Source: Faecalibacterium prausnitzii
GTDB lineage: Bacteria; Bacillota; Clostridia; Oscillospirales; Ruminococcaceae
Length of the DNA stretch: 64,000 nucleotides
Assembly: GCF_003287495.1 (NCBI RefSeq)
Contig: NZ_PRLE01000002.1
Coordinates: 248,001-312,000, forward strand
Direction: 5' to 3'
The notes beneath the pieces are model-generated. The model ran no database searches and was not told the DNA's origin. It saw nothing but the letters and a program-made list of their open reading frames with translations. Positions 18,730 through 25,211 of the stretch are shown in pieces. The stretch's first letter is position 1, and each line of letters begins with the position of its first letter. Both the position numbers and the translations under genes were made by a program.

Positions 18730-19284
18730 TTACCCAACGGCAACATCAAACTGAAAATGTGCCGGAAGGTTGAACTGCTTGATAAACGCATGGTGCTGGG
18801 CGTGATAGTGCCGTAGATCATATCCTAGATGATGCAGTTCCAGCAGCTTCACCAGCACCAGATTGAGGTGGATTCCCTTGGCGGCAGCAATCTGGGCAGC
18901 ATCCAGTCCGTGCCGCGTCATTTGATAGACTTCATTACTGTCCAGCATCAGATGGGATGTGAAAGCGTTATGCTCATAAAGAAGGATGTGCTTGTCCTTA
19001 ATGGTCAAAAACTTGTTCAGAGTATGCAAGTCCATAAGCAGCTGATGCTCCAGATAATGTCCGAGTGCATAGCCGCACACCATCTGCTTCGTCTGTTTGT
19101 CCAGCTGGCGATTGATAAGGATCAATGGCTTATCAAAATAGAGCGAAAGTAAACCCAGCATATCTTTAATGCGAGATGTTTCACTGATGTCCAGGCTGCA
19201 ACTGCGCGCAATCTGTTTGATGTTGCGAGTTCCGACATTTTGGACAAGTTCATTAGCAGCTTGGTGAATAAATGCAGAATCCAT
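18730..19284 (-). CDS. ImmA/IrrE-like protein with degenerate metalloprotease motif
   Basis: The 184-residue protein sits after the XRE repressor gene, the position held by ImmA-type proteases that cut ImmR-type repressors to induce ICEs. The ATG at 19284 follows AAAGGAGAT. The helix MVCGYALGHYLEHQLL aligns with the family's AHELGHYLLH, but the metal-binding His and catalytic Glu of HExxH are Tyr and Ala here (YALGH); only LGHYLEH remains. The surrounding architecture (IKQIARSCSLDIS at the N-terminus, NAFTSHLMLDS later, a C-terminal helical domain with HTH-like AAQIAAAKGIHLNLVLVKL) fits the family. It may therefore bind the repressor without cutting it. The family assignment rests on this partial motif and the context. 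Confidence 0.65.
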   Translation of the reverse strand: MDSAFIHQAANELVQNVGTRNIKQIARSCSLDISETSRIKDMLGLLSLYFDKPLILINRQLDKQTKQMVCGYALGHYLEHQLLMDLHTLNKFLTIKDKHILLYEHNAFTSHLMLDSNEVYQMTRHGLDAAQIAAAKGIHLNLVLVKLLELHHLGYDLRHYHAQHHAFIKQFNLPAHFQFDVAVG

Positions 19285-19329
19285 AATGTAATCTCCTTTC
19301 GGGGATGGCATAGTGAATAGAACAGTGAT

Positions 19330-19731
19330 TTACAGGTTCATGATTCGTTCCTTTTCTCGTTTTTGTTCTCGATACTTAAAATAGGCTTTGTGCATTTCAT
19401 ACATAATGCCGTCCATATCCTGCGGGGTCAACTCTCCGCTGGCAAATAGTTCAGTAAGCTCAAATGCGAGATGCTGGGCTTCTATTTTGCCCTTTTTTCC
19501 GTAGGCTTCGGCGGCACGTTCGATAAATAAAGACTGATCCGGCTGTAAATAGGTCAAAGGTACATGGAATATATCAGCCATCTTTTCGAGCATTTCAACA
19601 CTGCGAGGATAGCGGCCATCACGCTCCCATCCGATGATCGTTCGTTTGTTGATACCCAGGCATTGCGCCAATTCGTCTTGTGTTAAAGAATGTTTCTTTC
19701 GTAGATCGCGAACTTTCTCCCCAAATTTCAT
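19330..19731 (-). CDS. XRE-family transcriptional repressor of the ICE
   Basis: A 133-residue repressor with an N-terminal lambda-Cro/XRE helix-turn-helix: KVRDLRKKHSLTQDELAQCLGINKRTIIGWERDGRYPRS, recognition helix near residues 28-37. The C-terminal half is helical and charged and probably mediates dimerisation or contact with the ImmA-like partner, which begins 46 bases further on. It is transcribed away from the conjugation genes, and the gap between it and the first rightward gene (19732-20015) holds a consensus promoter, the usual layout of an ICE lysogeny-type switch. Its ribosome site (AAAGGTTGCAAAC) is modest. Confidence 0.88.
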   Translation of the reverse strand: MKFGEKVRDLRKKHSLTQDELAQCLGINKRTIIGWERDGRYPRSVEMLEKMADIFHVPLTYLQPDQSLFIERAAEAYGKKGKIEAQHLAFELTELFASGELTPQDMDGIMYEMHKAYFKYREQKREKERIMNL

Positions 19732-19833
19732 GTTTGCAACCTTTCTATGGAGTAGTTATCGTGCTGTAACAATGTGCAATGGAATTTGTAAATATTCAAT
19801 CAGTAAGATGCAATAAATTTTCACATTTTCCTC

Positions 19834-19862
19834 TTGACACGGCGATATGACTTGCTTATAAT
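19834..19862 (+). promoter_or_regulatory. Consensus promoter facing the conjugation genes
   Basis: TTGACA (19834-19839), 17 bases, TATAAT (19857-19862): both boxes are exact consensus. It lies in the divergent gap beside the XRE gene and points right. So strong a promoter in an ICE control gap is expected to be held by a repressor; no clear operator palindrome was found by eye. Confidence 0.8.
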
Positions 19863-20015
19863 ATATGCTATATTCTATCATCTTTTGGATTATTATACCG
19901 TAAAAATCGTAAATATGCAAGATGAAAAAGGTGAAAAAAGAGCGGAAGTTCAAAAGGTGAAGTTGAATAGAAGATAAGAAGAAACTTAAACCAACACAAA
20001 GGAGGCCGTGAGAAG

Positions 20016-20222
20016 ATGAGCAACGGAGAACATGAAATCCGCACCCCAAAGGGGCTGCGGATCGGGAATCGCAGTGTCGTTGATGGAAAGAATATGCTTC
20101 AGATCAAGCGTGGTGGCTGTGAAGATTATATTTCTGCTGAATCTCTGGTGGAGTGTATTCACGGCCTTCCCGTGAAGAGTATCGAATTTTTTACAGTAGA
20201 GAACCATCGGAAAGAAGCCTGA
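20016..20222 (+). CDS. Small hypothetical protein
   Basis: A 68-residue soluble protein (MSNGEHEIRTPKGLRIGNRSV) that I cannot assign. The ATG follows AAAGGAGG with 10 bases between, so it is probably translated. It is the first gene downstream of the consensus promoter at 19834-19862 and the only one before the terminator at 20371-20439, so it would be the most strongly expressed early product of the ICE when the repressor lifts. A small regulator or antirepressor is a guess from position only. Confidence 0.6.
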   Translation: MSNGEHEIRTPKGLRIGNRSVVDGKNMLQIKRGGCEDYISAESLVECIHGLPVKSIEFFTVENHRKEA

Positions 20223-20370
20223 AGCAGAGTGCTTCATCGGACACTGAAAGCGCAGAGGTGGAATCTTAGGCGGCACTTGGTTAGCCGACCAGCTCCATCA
20301 GACGTTCTTTTGGGTCTACAATATAATATCTGTTTGTTTAGAGCGATACCGTAGCAATATGTGATATAGG

Positions 20371-20439
20371 CCGGAACAGAATGAGCGAATGCAGCGCAGT
20401 AGTGCGCCTGTGAGTAACTCATCCTGTTCCGGTTTTTTT
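20371..20439 (+). terminator. Intrinsic terminator
   Basis: CCGGAACAGAATGAG (20371-20385) pairs with CTCATCCTGTTCCGG (20418-20432) with one mismatch, followed by seven T. It separates the first small ICE gene from the sigma-like gene. Confidence 0.75.
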
Positions 20440-20450
20440 AATTTTTTTTT

Positions 20451-20500
20451 CAAAAACACCTTGCGAAATGCCCTTCCAGCAATTCTATATATGAGAGACT
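20451..20500 (+). repeat. Direct repeat copy 1 (promoter-like box)
   Basis: Contains CACCTTGCGAAAT, then ATTCTA and GAGAG at the same spacing as two copies at 21373 and 21473. TTGCGA and TTCTAT are 16 bases apart. It precedes the leader of the sigma-like gene. Confidence 0.65.
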
Positions 20501-20536
20501 AAACATCACACCTTAAAAGTGAATCATGAAATAGCG

Positions 20537-20611
20537 ATGCAGTAGGAGAAGTCTTAGACTTCCCGTTCAAAAAAAACGGGTAAGTCTGGGACAACTTTTG
20601 CTGCATTTTTT
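20537..20611 (+). promoter_or_regulatory. Long leader hairpin with T-run before sigma-like gene (attenuator-like)
   Basis: Outer arms ATGCAG (20537-20542) and CTGCAT (20601-20606) enclose a second stem, AGACTTCCCGTT (20556-20567) with AACGGG and AAGTCT (20575-20587), extended by GTCTT pairing with GGGAC. TTTTTTG follows. It lies between repeat copy 1 and the sigma-like gene, so it would end or attenuate the transcript before that gene. Confidence 0.6.
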
Positions 20612-20653
20612 GTTTCAGACCGCCCGCAGCCAAAAGGCAGAAAGGTGGACATT

Positions 20654-21292
20654 ATGATGACATTCAAGGATCTGAAAAAGCTTGTTGAACTCCCTTCGTA
20701 CAAGGAACAGCGTGTTCCAACCGTGAAGGCACTTGAGGTATCTGGTGTGCCAGTGGTTACCGAAAAGGTCTTGGAAAATCATGGCAGCATCAATGTCTAC
20801 CAGAACGGTTATGTGATCTACCGGGCGCACAAGAGGGTGACAGTTTTTTCTCTCCGCGACTGTGTACATTATAAATATGATGCAGCAGAAGGGGCGGGAC
20901 ATCACATTGAGGAAGCAGAGTTTGACGACTACGAGTGGCACATCCGGCTTGTTCTGGAAGGCGAGGATCGGATTTTTATGAACTATGAGATCATCCAAGG
21001 AAAGTGGATGCCATCCCGTGAGGACAGGGAGTATAAAGAAGAAATCCTGGAGGGAGTCGATGAAGCAGTCAGCACACTGGAAAGAATGATAAGTGAAGAA
21101 AGAGTGGAAGAATTGCTCTCTACTTTGACTGATTTGCAGAGAAAGGTCGTTCACATCCACCTGTTCCATGGTCTGTCTTTCACAGAGGCGGCAAAACACC
21201 TTGGCATGACTCGCCAGAATCTTACCGGAATTTATAACGCAGCAATTTACAAGATACAGAAAAAGCATTTCCGGGCATTGTGCAGCTGCTAA
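20654..21292 (+). CDS. Sigma-70-like regulatory protein
   Basis: A 212-residue protein whose last ~60 residues are a sigma region 4-type helix-turn-helix: ELLSTLTDLQRKVVHIHLFHGLSFTEAAKHLGMTRQNLTGIYNAAIYKIQKK. Regions 1-3 are not obvious; the N-terminal ~140 residues (YQNGYVIYRAHKRVTVF and so on) look like a separate mixed alpha/beta domain. Starts at 20654 and 20657 are both ATG; AAAGGTGG precedes them. ICEs of this type often carry such a factor for their transfer genes. Its closeness to three promoter-like repeats suggests it may read them, which is inference. A terminator follows 20 bases after its stop. Confidence 0.8.
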   Translation: MMTFKDLKKLVELPSYKEQRVPTVKALEVSGVPVVTEKVLENHGSINVYQNGYVIYRAHKRVTVFSLRDCVHYKYDAAEGAGHHIEEAEFDDYEWHIRLVLEGEDRIFMNYEIIQGKWMPSREDREYKEEILEGVDEAVSTLERMISEERVEELLSTLTDLQRKVVHIHLFHGLSFTEAAKHLGMTRQNLTGIYNAAIYKIQKKHFRALCSC

Positions 21293-21312
21293 CAGATACA
21301 TAATTAAAAGAT

Positions 21313-21357
21313 GAGCCGTCCAATCAGAAAACACGCTGAATTGGGCGGCTCAAAAAT
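21313..21357 (+). terminator. Intrinsic terminator after sigma-like gene
   Basis: GAGCCGTCCAAT (21313-21324) pairs with ATTGGGCGGCTC (21340-21351), followed by AAAAATTTTTT. Confidence 0.75.
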
Positions 21358-21372
21358 TTTTTGAACTTTTTT

Positions 21373-21422
21373 CAAAACACCTTGCGAAATAGCCCTTTTC
21401 CGATTCTAGGAGTGAGAGGACA
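21373..21422 (+). repeat. Direct repeat copy 2 (promoter-like box)
   Basis: CAAAACACCTTGCGAAAT, then CCGATTCTA and GTGAGAGGACA. It shares nearly all positions with copy 3, 100 bases downstream, and most with copy 1. AT-rich partial palindromes (TTGAACTTTTTTCAA) precede it. Confidence 0.7.
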
Positions 21423-21472
21423 CAAAAATTCTCCACCCCAATCGGAAGGTTCACAAAATGTTCAAAAAGTTT

Positions 21473-21524
21473 TTTGAAAACACCTTGCGAAATGACCTTT
21501 CTCCGATTCTAAGGATGAGAGGAC
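21473..21524 (+). repeat. Direct repeat copy 3 (promoter-like box)
   Basis: GAAAACACCTTGCGAAAT, then CTCCGATTCTA and ATGAGAGGACAA. The palindrome TTCAAAAAGTTTTTTGAA sits at its left edge. It is the closest copy to the RepA gene, about 260 bases upstream of it. Confidence 0.7.
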
Positions 21525-21674
21525 AATACAAAACCTCTCACCGGAACCTTGAAAATTGAATAAGCCATCCCAGAGAGATACTTCTGATACTGAATGTGCA
21601 TCCTGCGTGTCTTGTCAGAGAAAACGCCGCTGAAATATGGGGCAGGAACGGGCTGGGGCAGAATGGCAAAGCTC

Positions 21675-21741
21675 AAATAACAGCAGATACAATGCGGCGG
21701 AGTGTCGCAAGATGCTCCGTCGTAGGAATGTACTGTTATTT
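21675..21741 (+). other. 67-nt hairpin upstream of repA (leader or origin element)
   Basis: Outer arms AAATAACAG (21675-21683) and CTGTTATTT (21733-21741) match perfectly. Inside, TACA/TGTA and a 9-bp GC-rich stem (GCGGCGGAG with CTCCGTCGT, two G-U pairs) close a 12-base loop. It ends about 40 bases before the RepA start. It may be a translation-control leader, a replication origin or an oriT; the sequence does not decide. Confidence 0.55.
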
Positions 21742-21783
21742 ATAATAGTGCAAATCCAGCAGGAGGGGAGGTGATGAATCTAC

Positions 21784-22665
21784 ATGAAGTACCCGTATTT
21801 CAGAGGTCTGGAAGCAGACCGATACAGTTTCTACCGTGTGCCGAAAGCACTCATCAAGGTAGACCTGTTTGAAAAGATGTCTGGCGATGCAAAGCTGCTT
21901 TATGCAGTCTTGCTGGATCGGATGAATCTCTCGCTTAAAAATGGCTGGCAGGACGAGAATGGAAATGCCTACATCATCTGTACGATAGATGAAATCATGG
22001 ATTCGATTCGATGTGCCAGACAAAAAGCGGTCAAACTGCTGGACGAGCTGGAACACGAATATCAGCTTATTGAGCGGCGCAGGCAGGGCTTGGGAAAGCC
22101 GAACCTGCTCTATGTGAAAGACCTTTATGCGGGGCTTTCGCAATCGAACTACTGGAAGTATGAAAATCATACTTCCGGTGGTATGAAAAACGAACTTCCG
22201 GGAGTTCCAAAATCAAACGGAAGTAATACTGAGAAGATAAATAAGACAGATAATAGTGAAACTGATCTTATCTATCCGGCTGAATTACAGGAAGAAGAAC
22301 AGTATCGCCGCTATTTCAAGGAAGCTCTGGAACTGGAAATTCTGGAACAGGGCTATCCGGCAGATAAAGCGGTTCTGTATGAAATTCTGGAACTGCTGGT
22401 GGAAACCGTCACCAGCAGAAAGAAATTCCTGCGCATCTGTGGCGAGGATAAGCCGAAGGAGGTGGTGAAAAGCCGCCTCATGAAGCTGGATTCTTCCCAT
22501 ATCCAGTACATATTGGAGTGCTTAAAAGAAAACAGCACTCAGATTCGGAACATCAAGCAATACCTGCTGGCAACGCTCTATAATGCGCCTGTGACCGTGG
22601 ATAGCTATTATTCCGCACAGGTTCGGCATGAATTTGGGTGGGGCGGCAGGGTAGATAAAAATTAA
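21784..22665 (+). CDS. repA: Replication initiator (RepA N-terminal family)
   Basis: A 293-residue initiator of the kind used by ICEs and plasmids of Firmicutes for replication after excision. The N-terminal domain is clear: YFRGLEADRYSFYRVPKALIKVDLFEKMSGDAKLLYAVLLDRMNLSLKNGW, followed by the winged-helix stretch ICTIDEIMDSIRCARQKAVKLLDELE. The C-terminal part (about 155-290) matches the usual second domain, with AVLYEILELLVETVTSRK. The ATG follows GGAGGTGATGAATCTAC. A long structured leader and two promoter-like repeats lie upstream. It heads a block running through the antirepressor and PcfB to virD4. Confidence 0.88.
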   Translation: MKYPYFRGLEADRYSFYRVPKALIKVDLFEKMSGDAKLLYAVLLDRMNLSLKNGWQDENGNAYIICTIDEIMDSIRCARQKAVKLLDELEHEYQLIERRRQGLGKPNLLYVKDLYAGLSQSNYWKYENHTSGGMKNELPGVPKSNGSNTEKINKTDNSETDLIYPAELQEEEQYRRYFKEALELEILEQGYPADKAVLYEILELLVETVTSRKKFLRICGEDKPKEVVKSRLMKLDSSHIQYILECLKENSTQIRNIKQYLLATLYNAPVTVDSYYSAQVRHEFGWGGRVDKN

Positions 22666-22678
22666 GGAGGACAACCCC

Positions 22679-23341
22679 ATGAACATCGTATTCATGAGTA
22701 TGGACACGCTGCCCTCTACGCTGTGGGCGCGTGATCTGTACGACCAGATGCACATTCGCAGTGATTTCCGCAAGTGGTTTCCGCGTATGTGCCAGTATGG
22801 TTTCATCGAGGGTCGCGACTACGAGTATATGCCTCGTGTCCGGCTGCAGGATGAGGGCGGGCGCACGGTCCAGCGGTATGTAAAAGACTACCGTATCACG
22901 CGGGACATGGCAAAGAAGCTCTGCAAGCTGCACCACACGGCGGTCGGTGCGGCGTACCATCCGCAACCGTTTGACTGGGATGCGCTGCTTGGCCTGCTGC
23001 ATAAGAAGCCGCCGCGCCGGAGCGGCTACGAAGCGCAGTTGAGCGATTCAGATTCGCTGGTTACGACTACGCAGATCGCCAAAGAGTACGGCTGTGGAGC
23101 CAAGGTATTCAATCGGCTGCTGCATCTGCACGGCATCCAGTACCGGGCCAACGGCCAGTGGGTGCTGTATTCGGAACACCACGGCAAGGGTTATACGTCC
23201 AGCCTGGCGTTTCGGCTCCAGCGCAGCGATGGCTCCGAAGTGGAAAAGCTGCACACTGCATGGACGCAGAAAGGCCGGAAGTTCCTTTATCACACTTTGA
23301 AGCGGCGTGGAGTGCTGCCGCTGGCTGAACAGGGAGGTTAA
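22679..23341 (+). CDS. Antirepressor-like protein (AntA/KilAC type)
   Basis: A 220-residue protein with an N-terminal AntA/AntB-like region (LWARDLYDQMHIRSDFRKWFPRMCQYGFIEGRDYEY and YRITRDMAKKLCKLHH) and a C-terminal KilAC-type DNA-binding domain (LVTTTQIAKEYGCGAKVFNRLLHLHGIQYRANGQWVLYSEHHGKGYT). In phages such proteins counter the main repressor; in this ICE it may antagonise the XRE regulator at 19330-19731, which is inference. The ATG follows AAGGAGG and lies 13 bases after repA. Confidence 0.85.
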   Translation: MNIVFMSMDTLPSTLWARDLYDQMHIRSDFRKWFPRMCQYGFIEGRDYEYMPRVRLQDEGGRTVQRYVKDYRITRDMAKKLCKLHHTAVGAAYHPQPFDWDALLGLLHKKPPRRSGYEAQLSDSDSLVTTTQIAKEYGCGAKVFNRLLHLHGIQYRANGQWVLYSEHHGKGYTSSLAFRLQRSDGSEVEKLHTAWTQKGRKFLYHTLKRRGVLPLAEQGG

Positions 23342-23345
23342 GCCT

Positions 23346-23531
23346 ATGAATTTTACCGACAATCCGTTTGAACGCATGATGCGCCAGCGTCCGGGAACGG
23401 ACAGCGGCCATCCCTGCAAGCACTGCCGGCACAAATGGGAGTGCGGCTATCTGCTGCACCAGTGCCGTAAGAAGTTCCGCTCGGTGCTGGGCGATACCGC
23501 GCCGCCTGCGGCCGGGGCAGTCCGCCCCTGA
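23346..23531 (+). CDS. Small cysteine-rich protein
   Basis: A 61-residue protein with CKHCRHKWECGYLLHQC near its middle, a plausible four-Cys zinc site. The ATG at 23346 follows GGGAGG, 4 bases after the antirepressor stop. The family is not recognised; it sits in the repA-pcfB block and is probably co-expressed. Confidence 0.6.
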   Translation: MNFTDNPFERMMRQRPGTDSGHPCKHCRHKWECGYLLHQCRKKFRSVLGDTAPPAAGAVRP

Positions 23532-23562
23532 TGCAGCGGTGATAGATGGGAGGTGAGCAACC

Positions 23563-24060
23563 ATGCAGGAAGAAGTCAACGAGAAAACCATTTCGCTGTG
23601 CATCAAAGGAGGAAAAATCACCGCACAGATTTTGAAAGCGGCTTTGATAAAGCTGCTGGCAGAGATGGACAAGAAAAAGCAGCGGGGGAAAGGAGAAAAA
23701 AGCCAATGTAAGAAAACGGGTCGGCAGAGCATCAAGAGCCTGCAGAAGAGCGGCGCGCAGATCACGAACATCGTTGTCACAGACAATAATATCAAGTCCT
23801 TCGACCGGGTAGCCCGGAAATATGGCATTGATTATAGTCTGAAAAAGGTGGAACAGGAGGGAAAAAGCGAATATCTGGTCTTTTTCAAGGCCAAGGACGT
23901 GGATGTTATGACCGCCGCCTTTAAGGAGTACACCAGCGAAACGCTGAAAAAACAGAAGCGTGAATCGGTACGCAAGAAGCTGGAAAAGGTGAAAGAGGAA
24001 CTTTCCAATCACCGTCAGCTCAAGAAAGAAAAGAAGAGGGAGCAGGAACCGATACGATGA
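23563..24060 (+). CDS. pcfB: PcfB family protein (DUF3801)
   Basis: PcfB-like proteins are small conjugation accessory proteins encoded just before the coupling protein; the pCF10 namesake belongs to the substrate-recruiting apparatus. The 165-residue product has the expected pattern: SLCIKGGKITAQILKAALIKLLAEM at the N-terminus, GRQSIKSLQKSGAQITNIVVTDNNIKSFDRVARKYGIDYSLKK in the middle, and a basic, Lys/Glu-rich coiled tail. Its stop overlaps the virD4 start (ATGA), as is normal for this pair. Confidence 0.88.
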   Translation: MQEEVNEKTISLCIKGGKITAQILKAALIKLLAEMDKKKQRGKGEKSQCKKTGRQSIKSLQKSGAQITNIVVTDNNIKSFDRVARKYGIDYSLKKVEQEGKSEYLVFFKAKDVDVMTAAFKEYTSETLKKQKRESVRKKLEKVKEELSNHRQLKKEKKREQEPIR

Positions 24061-25124
24061 AAAATCAGAAAACACCTGCCCGCCTGCCGCGCAAAGCACC
24101 GTCCAACCAGACGGGTGGGACGGCATGGGGCAAAAAAATGGCTGCGGAAATCAGCCGGATGGCGCAGGCAGCAGATATGAAAAGGCTGATCCTGTTGAAT
24201 TTTCCGTACATCATCGCCTTTTACATGGTGGAGAAAGCCGCATGGCTCTACCGCCATTGCAATGGCGATTCCGTGGTGGACAGGCTGATGGTTCTTTTTA
24301 TGAACTTTGGCCTGGCCTACAAAAGTGTCTTGCCCAGCTTTCACCCATTCGACCTGATGGTGGGGCTGGTCGGCGCAGCTGCACTGAAAGCAGTGATCTA
24401 CTTCAAAGGGAAGAACGCGAAGAAGTATCGGCAAGGCGAGGAATATGGCTCTGCCCGGTGGGGCAACCAGAAGGACATCGAACCTTTTATTGACCCGGTA
24501 TTCGAGAACAACGTCATCCTCACACAGACCGAACGGCTGATGATGAGTGGTAGACCAAAGCATCCGAAGTACGCCCGCAATAAGAACGTCATTGTGATCG
24601 GCGGCAGTGGAAGCGGTAAGACCCGATTCTACGTCAAGCCGAATTTGATGCAGATGCCCCAAAAGGTAAGCTATGTCATAACTGACCCCAAGGGTACGAT
24701 CATTATCGAGTGTGGAAAGATGCTCTCGGATGCCGGGTATAAAATCAAAGTCCTGAACACCATCAACTTCAAAAAATCCATGCGGTACAATCCGTTCCAT
24801 TACATCCGCAGTGAGAAGGATATTCTGAAACTGGTCAATACCATCATCGCCAATACAAAGGGCGATGGAGAAAAATCCGGCGAAGATTTCTGGATCAAAG
24901 CCGAACGCCTGCTCTACTGCGCACTGATCGGCTACATCTGGTATGAAGCCCCGGAGGAGGAGCAGAACTTTTCCACGCTGCTGGAGTTCATCAACGCCAG
25001 CGAAGCCCGCGAGGATGACGAAGAGTTTAAGAATCCTGTGGATGAACTGTTTGAGGAATTGGAACAGAAGAAACCGGAGCACTTTGCAGTCCGTCAGTAT
25101 AAGAAGTATAAGCTGGCGGCCGGT
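24057..25124 (+). pseudogene. virD4: Coupling protein VirD4/TcpA, N-terminal half (split by IME)
   Basis: This is the first 356 codons of the type IV coupling ATPase that brings the relaxosome to the mating channel. Two N-terminal hydrophobic segments (IIAFYMVEKAAWLYR; LMVGLVGAAALKAVIYF) anchor it, and YGSARWGNQKDIEPFID is a family hallmark. Walker A is GGSGSGKT at about 182-189. The normal protein breaks off at YKLAAG; the rest (KTAKSILISCGARLAPFDI) resumes at 34109, beyond the inserted element. Walker B (LLDEFANIG) is on the other half, so neither half can be a working ATPase. The frame runs on without a stop into the serine recombinase gene. The rejoined gene would encode about 628 residues. 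Confidence 0.92.
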
Positions 25125-25184
25125 GTTGTATGCTCTAAAAGACTTCTTAATCAAGCGGTTGGGAAGTCTCTTAGAACACACAAC
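25125..25184 (+). repeat. 22-bp-stem hairpin at left end of the IME
   Basis: Positions 25125-25146 pair with 25163-25184 along all 22 positions, with three G-U pairs and a 16-base loop. It starts one base inside the left junction and ends 27 bases before the recombinase ATG. It may be a recombinase-binding arm, or an RNA hairpin that controls transcription or translation entering from virD4. No long T-run follows. Confidence 0.75.
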
Positions 25185-25211
25185 CTAAAACCGAAGAAAG
25201 GAGCGCAAGTT

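Noticed and set aside
20451-21524. CRISPR array
   Set aside because: Only three dispersed copies with unequal spacing and a sigma-like gene between them; no cas genes.
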